Assembly (NCBI RefSeq): GCF_030408435.1
Contig: NZ_CP047046.1
Span: 726,572 to 790,571 of the forward strand
Source of the DNA: Corynebacterium auriscanis
GTDB lineage: Bacteria > Actinomycetota > Actinomycetes > Mycobacteriales > Mycobacteriaceae
DNA: 64,000 nucleotides
Reading direction: 5' to 3'
The position numbers were made by a program, and so were the translations under genes. The notes beneath the pieces are model-generated. The model made no database searches. It worked only from the letters and a program-made list of their open reading frames with translations, and was not told the origin of the DNA. Numbering within the stretch: position 1 is the stretch's first letter; each line of letters starts with the position of its first letter. Below are positions 47,527 to 57,054 of this stretch, one piece after another.

Positions 47527-48552
47527 GTGGCCGGGAGTGTTTTACTTCGACGCATGGGTGCAATGCGGGCGGAAAAATCATCAAAGACAGCGGAGGGCAC
47601 GCGTCGGCAACTCTTGCACAAGCGAGTGGAGGAGCTTACGCAACCTGTGGCTGAACATCAGATTGCCGAGCTGGATTTGGATACCCGGCGTGGATTCACC
47701 ATGCGATCGGGCACCATCGTCCTGGCGGCGGTGGTTTTCCTAGCAGTGGTGGTTGGTGCCGTTATGGGAATCCGCGTGTTGGCCGGGACGGACGAGCAAA
47801 ACGGTAATGGTGGCACTGGAGTGGGTGGTACTCACGCCTTGAGTGTGCCAACGAGCGAAACAACCGTGGTGAGTCACCCGGGATCCGGGGCACCACACGA
47901 GCGCGCGGGGAGGGGTGGTGAAGGTACTGGTGGCAGAAGTGGGGATCGTGCGGGCGGTTCGTCTGATGTTGATGGGAAAACCGATGCATCGGGCGAGCGT
48001 GCGGACAGTGAGATCACGACCAATGGCTCTGGGATCATCGTCGTCAGCGTGCAAGGCATGGTTGCCCATCCTGGCCTGTTACGGGTGAAAGATGATTTGC
48101 GGGTGGGGGATGTTATTTCCTTGGCTGGGCCCACGCATTCGCGGGCACGGGTGGATGGGCTCAATCTTGCGCAGCAGGTTGCCGATGGGATGCAGATCGT
48201 CATTGATCCCAGGGGTTCTCGACTAGTGCTGCCCGTTGGAATGACCGGTGGTGCGGATGGGGCTGCTAGCGGTGATGGGGCGGGTGCGCATGCACCGTCT
48301 GCAGCAGCGGGAGGCACTACGGGATCCGCCGGAGCAGAAGGTAACAAACCGGGGGAAGCAGGGAAGGTGAACATTAATACCGCTGATGAGGCAGCATTGG
48401 AAACCCTCAGTGGGGTGGGGCCCGCTACGGCGAAGGCGATTGTGGAATGGCGCACGACTAATGGCAAGTTCCGATCGGTGGAACAACTCATGGAGGTCCG
48501 GGGCATTGGACCCGCCAAGTTCGCCACCATGAAGGATTCGGTAACGGTGTGA
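47527..48552 (+). CDS. comEA: ComEA-type helix-hairpin-helix DNA-binding protein
   Basis: A 341-residue membrane-anchored protein: a short cytoplasmic part, one transmembrane helix (IVLAAVVFLAVVVGAVMGI), a Gly-rich linker, an SLBB-like domain (IIVVSVQGMVAHPGLLRV), a second linker, and a C-terminal tandem HhH domain (VNINTADEAALETLSGVGPA). In competent bacteria ComEA receives DNA outside the membrane. The start is uncertain: GTG 47527 lies only 2 bases after TAGGAGG, while ATG 47554 and ATG 47563 are alternatives. It precedes comEC. Confidence 0.88.
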   Translation: MAGSVLLRRMGAMRAEKSSKTAEGTRRQLLHKRVEELTQPVAEHQIAELDLDTRRGFTMRSGTIVLAAVVFLAVVVGAVMGIRVLAGTDEQNGNGGTGVGGTHALSVPTSETTVVSHPGSGAPHERAGRGGEGTGGRSGDRAGGSSDVDGKTDASGERADSEITTNGSGIIVVSVQGMVAHPGLLRVKDDLRVGDVISLAGPTHSRARVDGLNLAQQVADGMQIVIDPRGSRLVLPVGMTGGADGAASGDGAGAHAPSAAAGGTTGSAGAEGNKPGEAGKVNINTADEAALETLSGVGPATAKAIVEWRTTNGKFRSVEQLMEVRGIGPAKFATMKDSVTV

Positions 48553-48579
48553 CGACAAACGACCAGAAATGGGTGTTCC

Positions 48580-50730
48580 ATGAGGGTGACGTTAGATCCG
48601 AATGTCGCTGCTGCGCGTGACCCGCGGTCCCCGGAGGCCATTCGGCAGCGGCGCGGTCCCGATGCACGGTTGGTTCCCGTGGCGGCAGCGGTGTGGATTG
48701 CCGTGGCGTGGACCATGGTCGATCGCTCGGGTGTGCCCGCTGTCGCGTGCGCGGTGGTAGCTGCACATGCCGGGGGAGTGATTGGGGTGAGCAACGTGCG
48801 CTACTGGCGTGGCCGGGGCAAGGCGCGGTCGCAACAGGAGTTCACGCGGCGAAAAATCATGCATGCACTGTGTTGGCAATTGGTGGTGTGTACCGTGGCA
48901 GCGGGCACGGTCGCGGGGATGGCTACCGTACGCATTGTGCACGCCGATCAGCTTGCGTGGTTGAGTTCACACAGCACTCAGCATTTCCGAGGAGAGGTAA
49001 CCATTGCTGGATTGCCGCGACTAATGGATCGAGGCCGGGTGCAGGTTCCCGTGGAGGTTCCGGGAGTGGGAGTTGTGCCTTTATTCGTGGAGCGCGACGA
49101 GTTGCGGGGGTTGGATGGGGGCGAAACCGCGCTGCAAGGTGACGGCGGCACAACCCAGGAAACAGAGAGCGGGGCAGCACCGCACACACAGGGCGAAACC
49201 GCGCTGAACGGTGACGGCGGCACAACCCAGGAAACAGAGAGCGGGGCAGCACCGCACAAACCACAGTCTAATCGGGTCCGCGATAAACCTTTGAGTACCC
49301 TACTGGCACCGGGTAAGCGTGTGAACATCTCCGCCACGGTGCGTCGGACGGATAAAGCGCTCGTCTTGCCTTTGCAATTGTCGTCGCAGCGCGATGTGCG
49401 CCCCGTTGAAGGCGGGGAACCGCGCGGCCTGTGGGCCATTGCCCAGCGCCTTCGATGGAGCCTTTGGACGAATATCTCTTGGCTACCGGACGAAATCCGA
49501 CGATTGGTTCCGGGCATGGTGATGGGGGATGTGAGTATGCAAACTCCTGCGGTGCGCCAGGAATTCGTCAACACAGGTCTTAGTCATTTGAGCGCCGTTT
49601 CGGGATCCAATATCGCCATCCTGGCCAGCAGCGTGATGGTGCTTGCGACGGCATGCGGGTTGCGCCGACGGACACGTACTGTCCTCACTGGAATGTCGAT
49701 ATGTGCATTCATGGCGGTCGTCGGTCCGGAGCCGAGCGTGCTACGTGCCACTGTTATGGGTTTGATCGGGGTGATCGCCGTAGCCACCGCGCGTTGGAAG
49801 GACATAGTGGTGGCACTGTGCATCAGCATCATCGTGCTGCTCAGCGTGGATCCCAACCTGGCGGTGAATTACGGATTCGTCCTGTCCGTGGTAGCCACCG
49901 CGGGCATTGCCGTGCTGGCCCCGCGGTGGTCCGCAGCAACACTGCGGTGGTGGGCTGGTCTCACGGCCCGGCACTTTCACCGTTTCCCGCAGCAATGGGA
50001 GGCGCAGTTTATCCGGGTACTGATGGTGGCGATAGCCGCGGACCTAGTCACCATCCCGGTTATTGCGCACATGACGGGACAGTTGCCGGTCGTTACCATC
50101 GTCGCCAACGTATTAGTCCTATGGGCTGTCCCCCTCGTCACGACGGTAGGGTTGGCCGTGAGTGTGGTGGGAGCGATAGCGCCCGCTGTCGGAATTGGTA
50201 GCGGGGTGACCAAGTGGTTTGCGATCGCTCTTGTTCCACCGGCCCAGTGGATAGCATGGATCGCGTCTTCGTTTGCCAACGGCCCAAAAATCACTGTTCC
50301 AGAATCGTGGCCAGGCGCTATTCTCACCGCCACCATTGCTTGTATCGGGGTATGGAGTGTGCGGCACCCTCAACGGATGGGAATACGGTGCGCGTGGCCG
50401 GTTGCGATTGTCGCCCTGGTGGTGATGGGGCGAGCGGGACTTGTGGGCGTCGACCAAACAAAAAAGCCGTGGACACAGCAGCGGGAAGTGGTAGCCGACC
50501 GGTCCCGCACGGTGGTGGTTCCTAAGGAAGCGCAGGTGATTGCCACTTTTGGGGTAAAGCCTCAGGTAGAAGCCCAGTCCAATGAGCCGCCACCGCCGCG
50601 GTCCGAAGTGCAGCCGCGGATGATCGTGGTGGAAGAATGCGGGGAGCCACTGGGACGGCCCTCATTCACAGCTAGCGGGATTCCGGTGATCTATCCCTGC
50701 CGTAATGGGACGAAAGTGAGATGGGAATGA
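48580..50730 (+). CDS. comEC: ComEC/Rec2 family membrane protein without metallo-beta-lactamase domain
   Basis: A 716-residue polytopic protein. The N-terminal membrane and OB-like DUF4131 region is followed by the competence core (VMGDVSMQTPAVRQEFVNTG, LSHLSAVSGSNIAILASSVM, AFMAVVGPEPSVLRATVMG). In model systems ComEC forms the channel for single-stranded DNA uptake. No HxHxDH motif follows the membrane part, so the C-terminal nuclease-like domain is missing, as also in mycobacterial homologues. The OB region contains a 24-residue duplication (bases 49120-49257). It lies between comEA and holA. Confidence 0.88.
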   Translation: MRVTLDPNVAAARDPRSPEAIRQRRGPDARLVPVAAAVWIAVAWTMVDRSGVPAVACAVVAAHAGGVIGVSNVRYWRGRGKARSQQEFTRRKIMHALCWQLVVCTVAAGTVAGMATVRIVHADQLAWLSSHSTQHFRGEVTIAGLPRLMDRGRVQVPVEVPGVGVVPLFVERDELRGLDGGETALQGDGGTTQETESGAAPHTQGETALNGDGGTTQETESGAAPHKPQSNRVRDKPLSTLLAPGKRVNISATVRRTDKALVLPLQLSSQRDVRPVEGGEPRGLWAIAQRLRWSLWTNISWLPDEIRRLVPGMVMGDVSMQTPAVRQEFVNTGLSHLSAVSGSNIAILASSVMVLATACGLRRRTRTVLTGMSICAFMAVVGPEPSVLRATVMGLIGVIAVATARWKDIVVALCISIIVLLSVDPNLAVNYGFVLSVVATAGIAVLAPRWSAATLRWWAGLTARHFHRFPQQWEAQFIRVLMVAIAADLVTIPVIAHMTGQLPVVTIVANVLVLWAVPLVTTVGLAVSVVGAIAPAVGIGSGVTKWFAIALVPPAQWIAWIASSFANGPKITVPESWPGAILTATIACIGVWSVRHPQRMGIRCAWPVAIVALVVMGRAGLVGVDQTKKPWTQQREVVADRSRTVVVPKEAQVIATFGVKPQVEAQSNEPPPPRSEVQPRMIVVEECGEPLGRPSFTASGIPVIYPCRNGTKVRWE
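49120..49257 (+). repeat. 72-bp in-frame duplication inside comEC
   Basis: Copies start at 49120 and 49192; both encode GETAL-x-GDGGTTQETESGAAPH. The two are nearly identical, so the duplication is recent. Confidence 0.95.
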
Positions 50731-50778
50731 GGTGCCGGGGACCGTGGATCGAAAGTGAACCCGAACGCCCCGGCGTGG

Positions 50779-50784
50779 CAGAAT
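50779..50784 (+). promoter_or_regulatory. -10 box of holA
   Basis: CAGAAT with 7 bases to ATG 50792; it overlaps the alternative ATG 50783. Confidence 0.4.
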
Positions 50785-50791
50785 GATCAAC

Positions 50792-51769
50792 ATGAACAAG
50801 CCCCAGCCGCCCGCGCCTGTGAACCTCATCGTCGGTGAGGACGAGTTTCTGGCAGAACGTCGGCGACGGGGGATTGCACAGCAGGCGCGCCGGGCTAGCG
50901 GAAACCCTGATTTGCCCGTAGAGATGCATAAGGCATCGGAGCTCAGCGAGCCGGAGCTGCTAGAACTGCTCAGCCCCAGTTTGTTTGCTGAAGACCGGAT
51001 CATCTATATCAGCGAGGTCGAGGATAAGGGGAAGGAAGTTGTTGAGCTGGTGGAGGGCGCGATCCGCGATCCAGCTCCGGGAATCGTGCTGATCATCTGG
51101 CACAAGGGCAAAGGACGAAATAAAAAACTCGTTCAAACATGGCCGAAGCTCGGCGCGGTTGTGCATGAGGCCGCACCACTGAAAGGCCGGGCGATTCTGA
51201 GTTTCATCGATGGGGAGTTCCGCAGTCACGGGGTGCGCGTGGCAACGGATGTGTCCAGTGCGTTGCACGATGCGGTGGGGTCCGATCTTCGCGAACTCGC
51301 CAGCGCCGTGAGCCAGCTGGTGGCAGATACGGACGGCAAGGTCACCGTGGAGTCAGTGCACACGTACTACGTGGGGCGTGCGGAGGTTTCTGGATTCGAT
51401 GTGGCTGACCTCGCGGTCACGGGGCACATCACGAATTCTGTTGCCATGGCCCGCCGCGCCATGCAGGTTGGAGCCAAGCCCATTGCGTTGGCTACGGCTT
51501 TAGGTATGGGGGTTACTGGCATCGCCAAGGTGGCCGGGGCCGGTCGGATCGACGCCCGCCGCGATGCCAGCGCCTTTGGGATGAGCCCATGGCAATTGGA
51601 GAAAACCGTGCGCAACGCACGCAGTTGGACTCCCGCAGCTATCGCCGAAGCGGTACAGATCGTGGCGGACCTCGATGGCGCCACCAAAGGCAGCGCGCTC
51701 GATGAAGAATATGCGGTGGAAGAGGCCGTCCGTGCGATCGCCGAGTTGGCATCGCGGGGAAAGCGATAG
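50792..51769 (+). CDS. holA: DNA polymerase III subunit delta
   Basis: A 325-residue clamp-loader subunit. VNLIVGEDEFLAERR at the start, IIYISEVEDKGKEVVEL, SALHDAVGSDLRELASAVSQ and FGMSPWQLEKTVRNARSW match the HolA family. It opens the sliding clamp during loading. The position after comEA-comEC is the same as in M. tuberculosis (Rv2413c). The start is taken at ATG 50792 (MNKPQPPAP) because of the -10 box; ATG 50783 would add three residues. Confidence 0.92.
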   Translation: MNKPQPPAPVNLIVGEDEFLAERRRRGIAQQARRASGNPDLPVEMHKASELSEPELLELLSPSLFAEDRIIYISEVEDKGKEVVELVEGAIRDPAPGIVLIIWHKGKGRNKKLVQTWPKLGAVVHEAAPLKGRAILSFIDGEFRSHGVRVATDVSSALHDAVGSDLRELASAVSQLVADTDGKVTVESVHTYYVGRAEVSGFDVADLAVTGHITNSVAMARRAMQVGAKPIALATALGMGVTGIAKVAGAGRIDARRDASAFGMSPWQLEKTVRNARSWTPAAIAEAVQIVADLDGATKGSALDEEYAVEEAVRAIAELASRGKR

Positions 51770-51841
51770 AAAAATCCCGCCTGCAAACGTTCTAGCCTCC
51801 CTGCCACAAAGGGAAAGAGGAGAAGAAATGCTAGGCGGGAT
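51770..51841 (-). terminator. Terminator of rpsT
   Basis: On the minus strand ATCCCGCCT (51841 to 51833) pairs with AGGCGGGAT (51782 to 51774) across a long loop, then TTTTTC. It abuts the holA stop on the opposite strand. A second hairpin (TCAACACC/GGTGTTGA, 51847-51866) lies just inside. Confidence 0.6.
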
Positions 51842-51879
51842 AGTGCTCAACACCGTGGGGTGTTGAACCAAGCAGGCAC

Positions 51880-52143
51880 TTAGGCCATCTTGTTGAAGCG
51901 AGCAGCCATGCCGGACTTTTTGTTCGCCGCGTTGTTGCGGTGAATGGTGCCCTTGGTGACGGCCTTATCGTAGAAACGGGAAGCAACGCGCAGCTGCTTC
52001 TCGGCGCCTTCCTTGTCGCCCTGCTCTACCAACGCGTTGAACTTACGCGTTTCGGTGCGGAGACGGGAACGGATAGCCTGGTTGCGCTTACGAGCGATCT
52101 CGTTGGTGAGAACGCGCTTCTTCTGCTGCTTGATGTTTGCCAT
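51880..52143 (-). CDS. rpsT: 30S ribosomal protein S20
   Basis: An 87-residue S20: MANIKQQKKRVLTNEIARKR, SRLRTETRKFNALVEQGD, and the C-terminal GTIHRNNAANKKSGMAARFN. It binds 16S rRNA early in assembly. ATG 52143 is preferred over ATG 52152 because AGAAAGAGG lies 11 bases before it but only 2 before the upstream ATG. It is convergent with holA. Confidence 0.97.
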   Translation of the reverse strand: MANIKQQKKRVLTNEIARKRNQAIRSRLRTETRKFNALVEQGDKEGAEKQLRVASRFYDKAVTKGTIHRNNAANKKSGMAARFNKMA

Positions 52144-52460
52144 GGTTGGCATACCTCTTTCTATACAAATATCGGTTCACGTACTGAACAGTGACCATGC
52201 AGCTGGGCGGGGTGTTTGTGCCTTCGTGATCTCTGACATTCCACCCAAGGTCCTGTGAAATGCGACGAACGCTCCAACCCAGCTAAGGTTGTGAACTTTG
52301 CATAATCTACCAGCTCACGGCTTGCGAACCAAAAATAGTTCGTGGCTGCGGGAAGGTCCAACGCAGCCTGCTGTGACATCCCCATCGCCTTTCGGCATGA
52401 CGAGGGGGCTGCAACTCAGCGTGAAACCCACGTGATATTCCGCGTGGCCATCCGGATTTC
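52144..52460. other. 317-base gap before rpsT
   Basis: Holds the rpsT leader and, further right, the 3' flank of the pemK-like gene. I see no gene, tRNA or clear repeat in it. Confidence 0.5.
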
Positions 52461-52997
52461 CTAATGCCACCCAAAACGCTTGCGCAATTGGGTGGCGATG
52501 CGTTCATATCGCCGTTCCGGCATGGAAACACCCCGGCGCTGGATGGATGCCTCGGGGAATTGCAGTATTTTGTCCAAACGCACCCAGTTCTCGTCGGCGT
52601 CGTAATTCCAAGGGCCATGCCCGATCCGCAACCAGTTGTCCTCGTTAGCATGGTCCGTATTCGAGCTGATCAGCAACCCCATGAGGTGGTTCCGATTACG
52701 ACCAACGATGACGACCGCGCGCCGTTCCAGCTCGCCCGATTTGTGGGTGCGGATGTTGACCCACACCACCTCGCCGCTATCAGCTTGGCCATCCATGTCT
52801 GGGGCATAAATCACGGAACGGGCCAGATCACGGGTTGGGGTTTTGACCGTTTCATCGCGTTCGCGAATGGTCTGCAGACGTGAATCAGTGAGTCCCAACT
52901 GGGAATCCATTTCCTGCAACCCCTCATCGAGACTGCCCGAACGCTGGAAAATGGAACGCAGGACGCGCCCTAGAGGATTGCCCTTTCGCTCACTCAT
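52461..52997 (-). CDS. PemK/MazF-like fold protein
   Basis: A 178-residue protein. The C-terminal ~115 residues (SGEVVWVNIRTHKSGELERR, AVVIVGRN, MGLLISSNTD) look like the PemK/MazF (PF02452) beta barrel, and an N-terminal helical part precedes it. The homologue in M. tuberculosis (Rv2405c) is likewise next to lepA. No antitoxin gene adjoins it, so I do not call a toxin-antitoxin module; a chromosomal endoribonuclease or an RNA-binding protein is possible. TAACGT lies 8 bases before ATG 52997. Divergent from lepA. Confidence 0.75.
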   Translation of the reverse strand: MSERKGNPLGRVLRSIFQRSGSLDEGLQEMDSQLGLTDSRLQTIRERDETVKTPTRDLARSVIYAPDMDGQADSGEVVWVNIRTHKSGELERRAVVIVGRNRNHLMGLLISSNTDHANEDNWLRIGHGPWNYDADENWVRLDKILQFPEASIQRRGVSMPERRYERIATQLRKRFGWH

Positions 52998-53005
52998 GCT
53001 GCACC

Positions 53006-53011
53006 ACGTTA
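53006..53011 (-). promoter_or_regulatory. -10 box of the PemK-like gene
   Basis: TAACGT on the minus strand, 8 bases before ATG 52997. Confidence 0.4.
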
Positions 53012-53249
53012 ACTAAATTTCCACACTGCACATCAACGGTTGAAACCCGAAGCGGGAGGCGGAGGGTTGGGGGATATTTTGGATGTATCGCTCAGCATAG
53101 TGGGTGGGGTGTGCCTGCGTGTGCGAGCGGGGGATTTCGCCCCAATTTGGGCTGTTGCGCGCGGGTGATGGTGGCTGTGAAAGAGGAATATGTCGCCGGT
53201 GGTTCGCATAGTAGTGTGGACTGGTAAACGAACTAGGAGGGCACCCCAT

Positions 53250-55100
53250 ATGGCCGCGAAGCAGAAAAACTATGCGACGGAGACTTTTACCGACCCCTCT
53301 CGCATTCGAAATTTCTGCATTATCGCTCACATTGACCACGGCAAATCCACCTTGGCGGATCGCATTCTGCAGATGTCGGGGGTAGTGGATGACCGTGACA
53401 TGCGCGACCAATACCTCGACAACATGGATATTGAGCGCGAGCGCGGTATCACGATCAAGGCGCAGAACGTGCGACTGCCATGGGTATCTCGAACAGGTGT
53501 GCACGCTGGCGAGGAATTAGTGATGCACCTTATTGACACTCCCGGCCACGTGGACTTCACGTACGAAGTCTCCCGTGCATTGGAGGCATGTGAAGGCTGT
53601 ATCTTGCTGGTTGATGCCGCGCAGGGAATTGAGGCGCAGACCTTGGCCAATCTGTACCTCGCCATGGAAAACGACCTGGAGATCATCCCAGTTCTCAACA
53701 AAATTGACCTGCCTGCGGCGGATCCGGACAAATACGCCGCAGAGATTGCTCACATTATTGGTTGTGAGCCAGAGGACGTGCTACGGGTTTCCGGTAAGAC
53801 CGGCGAGGGTGTGCCGGAGCTGCTGGACCGCGTGTGTGAGCTGGTTCCTGCGCCACAGGGCGATTCCGATGCCCCAGCGCGCGCTATGATTTTCGATTCG
53901 GTCTACGACATCTACCGCGGCGTAGTGACCTACGTGCGCATGATGGATGGCCGTCTTGAAAGCCGCCAGAAAATTCAGATGATGAGCACTGGTGCGACTC
54001 ACGAGACCCTCGAGATCGGCGTGGTTTCTCCGGAACCCGTTAAAACCAAGGGTCTGGGCGTGGGCGAAGTGGGTTACATCATCACCGGTGTGAAGGACGT
54101 CCGCCAATCCAAGGTGGGCGATACCATCACGTGGGCTCACAACGGTGCGGATACCCCACTGAAGGGTTACGCCGAGCCCAAGCCCATGGTGTACTCGGGC
54201 CTCTTTCCCGTCACCGCTGCACAATACCCCGACCTTCGCGAGGCTATTGAGAAACTACAGCTTAACGACGCCTCGCTGACCTTCGAGCCCGAGACGTCTG
54301 TGGCTCTCGGTTTCGGATTCCGTTGTGGCTTCTTGGGGCTGCTCCACATGGAGATCACCCGCACCCGCTTGGAGCGAGAATTCGACCTAGATCTGATTTC
54401 CACCGCCCCCAGCGTTGTGTACCGCGTGGTGAAGGAAGATGGGGAAGAACTACTCGTGCGCAACCCCTCGGATTGGCCGGGCGGCAAGTTGCGCGAAGTC
54501 TACGAACCCATGGTGGACATGACGATCATCGTTCCAGAACAGTTCCTGGGAGGAACGATGGAGCTGTGCCAGTCTAAGCGTGGCCAGATGAAAAACATGG
54601 ACTTCCTTTCTCAAGAGCGCGTGGAGCTGCGCTACCACATCCCGTTGGGCGAGATCATCTTTGACTTTTTCGACATGCTGAAGTCCCGCACCAAGGGCTA
54701 TGCATCCCTCAACTACGAGGAAGCCGGCGACCAACTGGCCGATCTGGTGAAAGTGGATATCTTGCTGCAAGGTGATCCGGTGGATGCCTTTAGTGCCATC
54801 GTGCACCGCGACAACGCCCAGTGGTACGGCAACAAGATGACCGTGAAGCTCAAGGAGCTCATCCCGCGGCAGCAGTTTGAGGTGCCCGTCCAGGCTGCGA
54901 TCGGTTCGAAGATCATTGCCCGAGAGAATATCCGCGCGCTACGCAAGGACGTTCTTGCCAAGTGCTACGGCGGTGACATTTCGCGTAAGCGCAAGCTGCT
55001 GGAAAAGCAGAAGGAAGGTAAGAAGCGGATGAAGTCCATCGGCTCGGTTTCCGTGCCGCAAGAGGCCTTCGTGGCTGCTCTATCTACCGATTCGGAGTAG
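53250..55100 (+). CDS. lepA: Elongation factor 4 (LepA)
   Basis: A 616-residue translational GTPase. G1 is [13 protein letters not shown] near residue 25, then [16 protein letters not shown] and [11 protein letters not shown]. The LepA-specific C-terminal domain has [19 protein letters not shown] and [19 protein letters not shown]. It promotes back-translocation and 30S biogenesis. ATG 53250 (MAAKQKNYA) is chosen: AGGAGG lies about 10 bases upstream and homology starts there; an earlier in-frame start at 53190 is rejected. A strong terminator follows. Confidence 0.97.
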   Translation: MAAKQKNYATETFTDPSRIRNFCIIAHIDHGKSTLADRILQMSGVVDDRDMRDQYLDNMDIERERGITIKAQNVRLPWVSRTGVHAGEELVMHLIDTPGHVDFTYEVSRALEACEGCILLVDAAQGIEAQTLANLYLAMENDLEIIPVLNKIDLPAADPDKYAAEIAHIIGCEPEDVLRVSGKTGEGVPELLDRVCELVPAPQGDSDAPARAMIFDSVYDIYRGVVTYVRMMDGRLESRQKIQMMSTGATHETLEIGVVSPEPVKTKGLGVGEVGYIITGVKDVRQSKVGDTITWAHNGADTPLKGYAEPKPMVYSGLFPVTAAQYPDLREAIEKLQLNDASLTFEPETSVALGFGFRCGFLGLLHMEITRTRLEREFDLDLISTAPSVVYRVVKEDGEELLVRNPSDWPGGKLREVYEPMVDMTIIVPEQFLGGTMELCQSKRGQMKNMDFLSQERVELRYHIPLGEIIFDFFDMLKSRTKGYASLNYEEAGDQLADLVKVDILLQGDPVDAFSAIVHRDNAQWYGNKMTVKLKELIPRQQFEVPVQAAIGSKIIARENIRALRKDVLAKCYGGDISRKRKLLEKQKEGKKRMKSIGSVSVPQEAFVAALSTDSE

Positions 55101-55133
55101 ACCGATTCGGTGCAGCGAGTCTGCACCTGGAGA

Positions 55134-55166
55134 GGGGCTGTGCTTGTGATGCGCAGCCCTTTTTTG
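55134..55166 (+). terminator. Terminator after lepA
   Basis: GGGCTGTGC pairs with GCGCAGCCC (one G-T pair), loop TTGTGAT, then TTTTTTGTT. Confidence 0.9.
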
Positions 55167-55177
55167 TTGTACGAGCC

Positions 55178-55237
55178 TATGGTTGCGCTCGTTGTGGCTG
55201 CGCCAGTTATGGTTGCGCTGGTTGTGGCTGCTCATCG
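55178..55237. repeat. 30-bp direct repeat, two copies, overlapping the FUSC stop codon
   Basis: Units 55178-55207 and 55208-55237, beginning TATGGTTGCGCT and sharing GTTGTGGCTGC. The second copy contains the stop codon (55232-55234) of the minus-strand FUSC gene. Confidence 0.85.
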
Positions 55238-56956
55238 AGACAATTCCGGGCGTTCCTCATCGAGCAATAACCGCACCTGGGCGGCCAGGCGGGACAGGTC
55301 GTCGAGGCTGGCCTCGTGGTGCCCCCGCCCGTGACAGTAATCCAGCAGCATATACCCAGTTCGCTGCATGTGCTGGTGCCGTTCCCACACCTCATCGGCC
55401 CGCAACGGATGATTCGCCGCCAGGGACATTACGGTACGCCGTTCCGTGAGCAGCTCGTACTGCAAGTCGCGGCGCTCAGGTAGGGCACGGCGGGGCGTCG
55501 TCACCAAAAGAGCGCCCAGTAAAGCGCCCATGGCACTGCGGCAGTTCTTGGCTACGAAGCTGTGATAGCGAGCCTCAGCTTTGGGGCGGAGGAACCACAG
55601 TACTGCCACGCTGGCCAGGACCGCGATGAAAACCTCCAGGGTTCGAGAAGCGAGGACATGCCCAATGTTCTGGGTGGTGGAACTGCCCATCATCAGGGCG
55701 ATGGGGGTGGTGAAGATAACGGTGATGGCGTAATTCCGCACCACAAAGATTTCCGCGCCGAATTGACCGATCGCCAAGACGGTGAGCATCCAAAATCCGC
55801 CGATCTCAAAGTGGTGAAGTAGCGCGAATATGCCGATGCCGACGATGGAACCGAGCATTCGCTGGATGCCCCGTACCATCCCAGGGATACGTTCCGGTCC
55901 CCATTGCAACATGATGACTGCTGAGACCACGGCCCAGTCGGGACGGTCGAATCCCAGCGCGATACCAACGGCGGCTGAGATAACGCCGGCGAAAGCCATG
56001 CGCTGCGCGGCCACCATAGCGTGGGAATTCCACGTCAACGAACGATTGATGCGAGTGCGGACATCCGGCCGGGCCAGGGGAATGGTGGCCCGGGAAGGGT
56101 CAACGAGGGCTGGGGAGTCGCTCAGCTCATCGCTGACGGGAATCACACCGGACGTGGCATTGATCCGCATTAAATCTTGCCGGGCTTGCAAAGTGCGCTC
56201 TACGAGGTGCGATAACTCGGGACGGATGATGCGACCACCGTTGATGATGCCCGCAGAGTCGAGCGCCGACCACGCGCCGGCCAGTGCTGTTTGCGCCTTA
56301 TGATTGCCGGCGATCGAAGGGTTTTCCTCGAAATCCCGTACTGCCGCGCATAGGTTATCCACCGTTGTTTCCTCCGGCCCATTGGGATTCACGAAAAACG
56401 CGGCCATGCCGAAGATCAAACCGGACAACACGCCGAAGGTACACCACAGGCCCACATCCAAGGGGGTGAGTCCTGCGCGTGCGCTCATCGAGGCGCCGCC
56501 GGTCACCATGATGATGAAAAACACTCCGGGAGGCGGCAGCAGCAGCGCGTTTTGGATGAACGTGCCCACCAAGCCGAAAACAATGGTCAGCGCGGCCGTC
56601 AATCCCAGCCACCAGATCGTGCCACCCGCATCGATGTGGCCCCACACCACGTGGCCCACGGCATTACCTGCCATCACGCCCCCGATTAGTAACGCGCCGG
56701 AGATAAGGATGTAGCGCCACCGAGTTCGATAGGGCTGCCCTTCGCCGTAGATGACAGAAAACACACCCGCTGCCAGCAGCAGCATGTGCTGTTCAAAACC
56801 CAACGCCAAGCAGATCAGCCCGGGAACGTACAGTGCCAGTGCAGCACGAGTGGCACCCGGCCATCGCGGGGCTGATGTGTGCATCGTGGTGAGTAGGGTC
56901 CAGGGGTGTGGTTGTTGTGGTCTTGGTTCAGAAAATTCACTCACACGTTGATTCAC
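55232..56956 (-). CDS. FUSC-family (aromatic acid exporter-like) membrane protein
   Basis: A 574-residue protein with two blocks of about six hydrophobic helices. The first block includes ALALYVPGLICLALGF, MLLLAAGVFSVIYGEGQPYR and VFFIIMVTGGASMS. The second, after a soluble segment of about 130 residues, includes FDRPDWAVVSAVIMLQ, RGIQRMLGSIVGIGIF and TIGQF-like AIGQFGAEIFVV. The second block is the FUSC/YccS-type domain seen in aromatic-acid efflux proteins; the substrate is unknown. A cytoplasmic tail with conserved His/Arg ends it. GTG 56956 has TAAGCT 6 bases upstream. Confidence 0.82.
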   Translation of the reverse strand: MNQRVSEFSEPRPQQPHPWTLLTTMHTSAPRWPGATRAALALYVPGLICLALGFEQHMLLLAAGVFSVIYGEGQPYRTRWRYILISGALLIGGVMAGNAVGHVVWGHIDAGGTIWWLGLTAALTIVFGLVGTFIQNALLLPPPGVFFIIMVTGGASMSARAGLTPLDVGLWCTFGVLSGLIFGMAAFFVNPNGPEETTVDNLCAAVRDFEENPSIAGNHKAQTALAGAWSALDSAGIINGGRIIRPELSHLVERTLQARQDLMRINATSGVIPVSDELSDSPALVDPSRATIPLARPDVRTRINRSLTWNSHAMVAAQRMAFAGVISAAVGIALGFDRPDWAVVSAVIMLQWGPERIPGMVRGIQRMLGSIVGIGIFALLHHFEIGGFWMLTVLAIGQFGAEIFVVRNYAITVIFTTPIALMMGSSTTQNIGHVLASRTLEVFIAVLASVAVLWFLRPKAEARYHSFVAKNCRSAMGALLGALLVTTPRRALPERRDLQYELLTERRTVMSLAANHPLRADEVWERHQHMQRTGYMLLDYCHGRGHHEASLDDLSRLAAQVRLLLDEERPELSR

Positions 56957-56962
56957 ACATAT

Positions 56963-56968
56963 AGCTTA
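56963..56968 (-). promoter_or_regulatory. -10 box of the FUSC gene
   Basis: TAAGCT on the minus strand, 6 bases before GTG 56956; it touches the first unit of the 29-bp repeat array. Confidence 0.4.
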
Positions 56969-57054
56969 GTCTCGCTCACGCGGGCTTGTTTGGCCTAGTC
57001 CCGCTCACGCGGGCACGTTTAGCCTAGTCCCGCCCACGCGGGCTCGTTTATCGG
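56968..57054. repeat. 29-bp tandem repeat, three copies, each a small hairpin
   Basis: Units at 56968, 56997 and 57026 share AGTCCCGCTCACGCGGGC; in copies 2 and 3 CCCGC pairs with GCGGG around a 4-base loop. The last copy ends within the final codons of the DUF2786 gene, so the array lies in the FUSC promoter region. Confidence 0.92.

Noticed and set aside
47527-50730. Natural competence as a conclusion from comEA and comEC
   Set aside because: These genes are conserved in non-competent actinobacteria; no pilus or other uptake genes are in the window.
52461-52997. Toxin-antitoxin module
   Set aside because: The PemK-like protein has no adjacent antitoxin-sized gene, and it is a conserved neighbour of lepA in related genomes.
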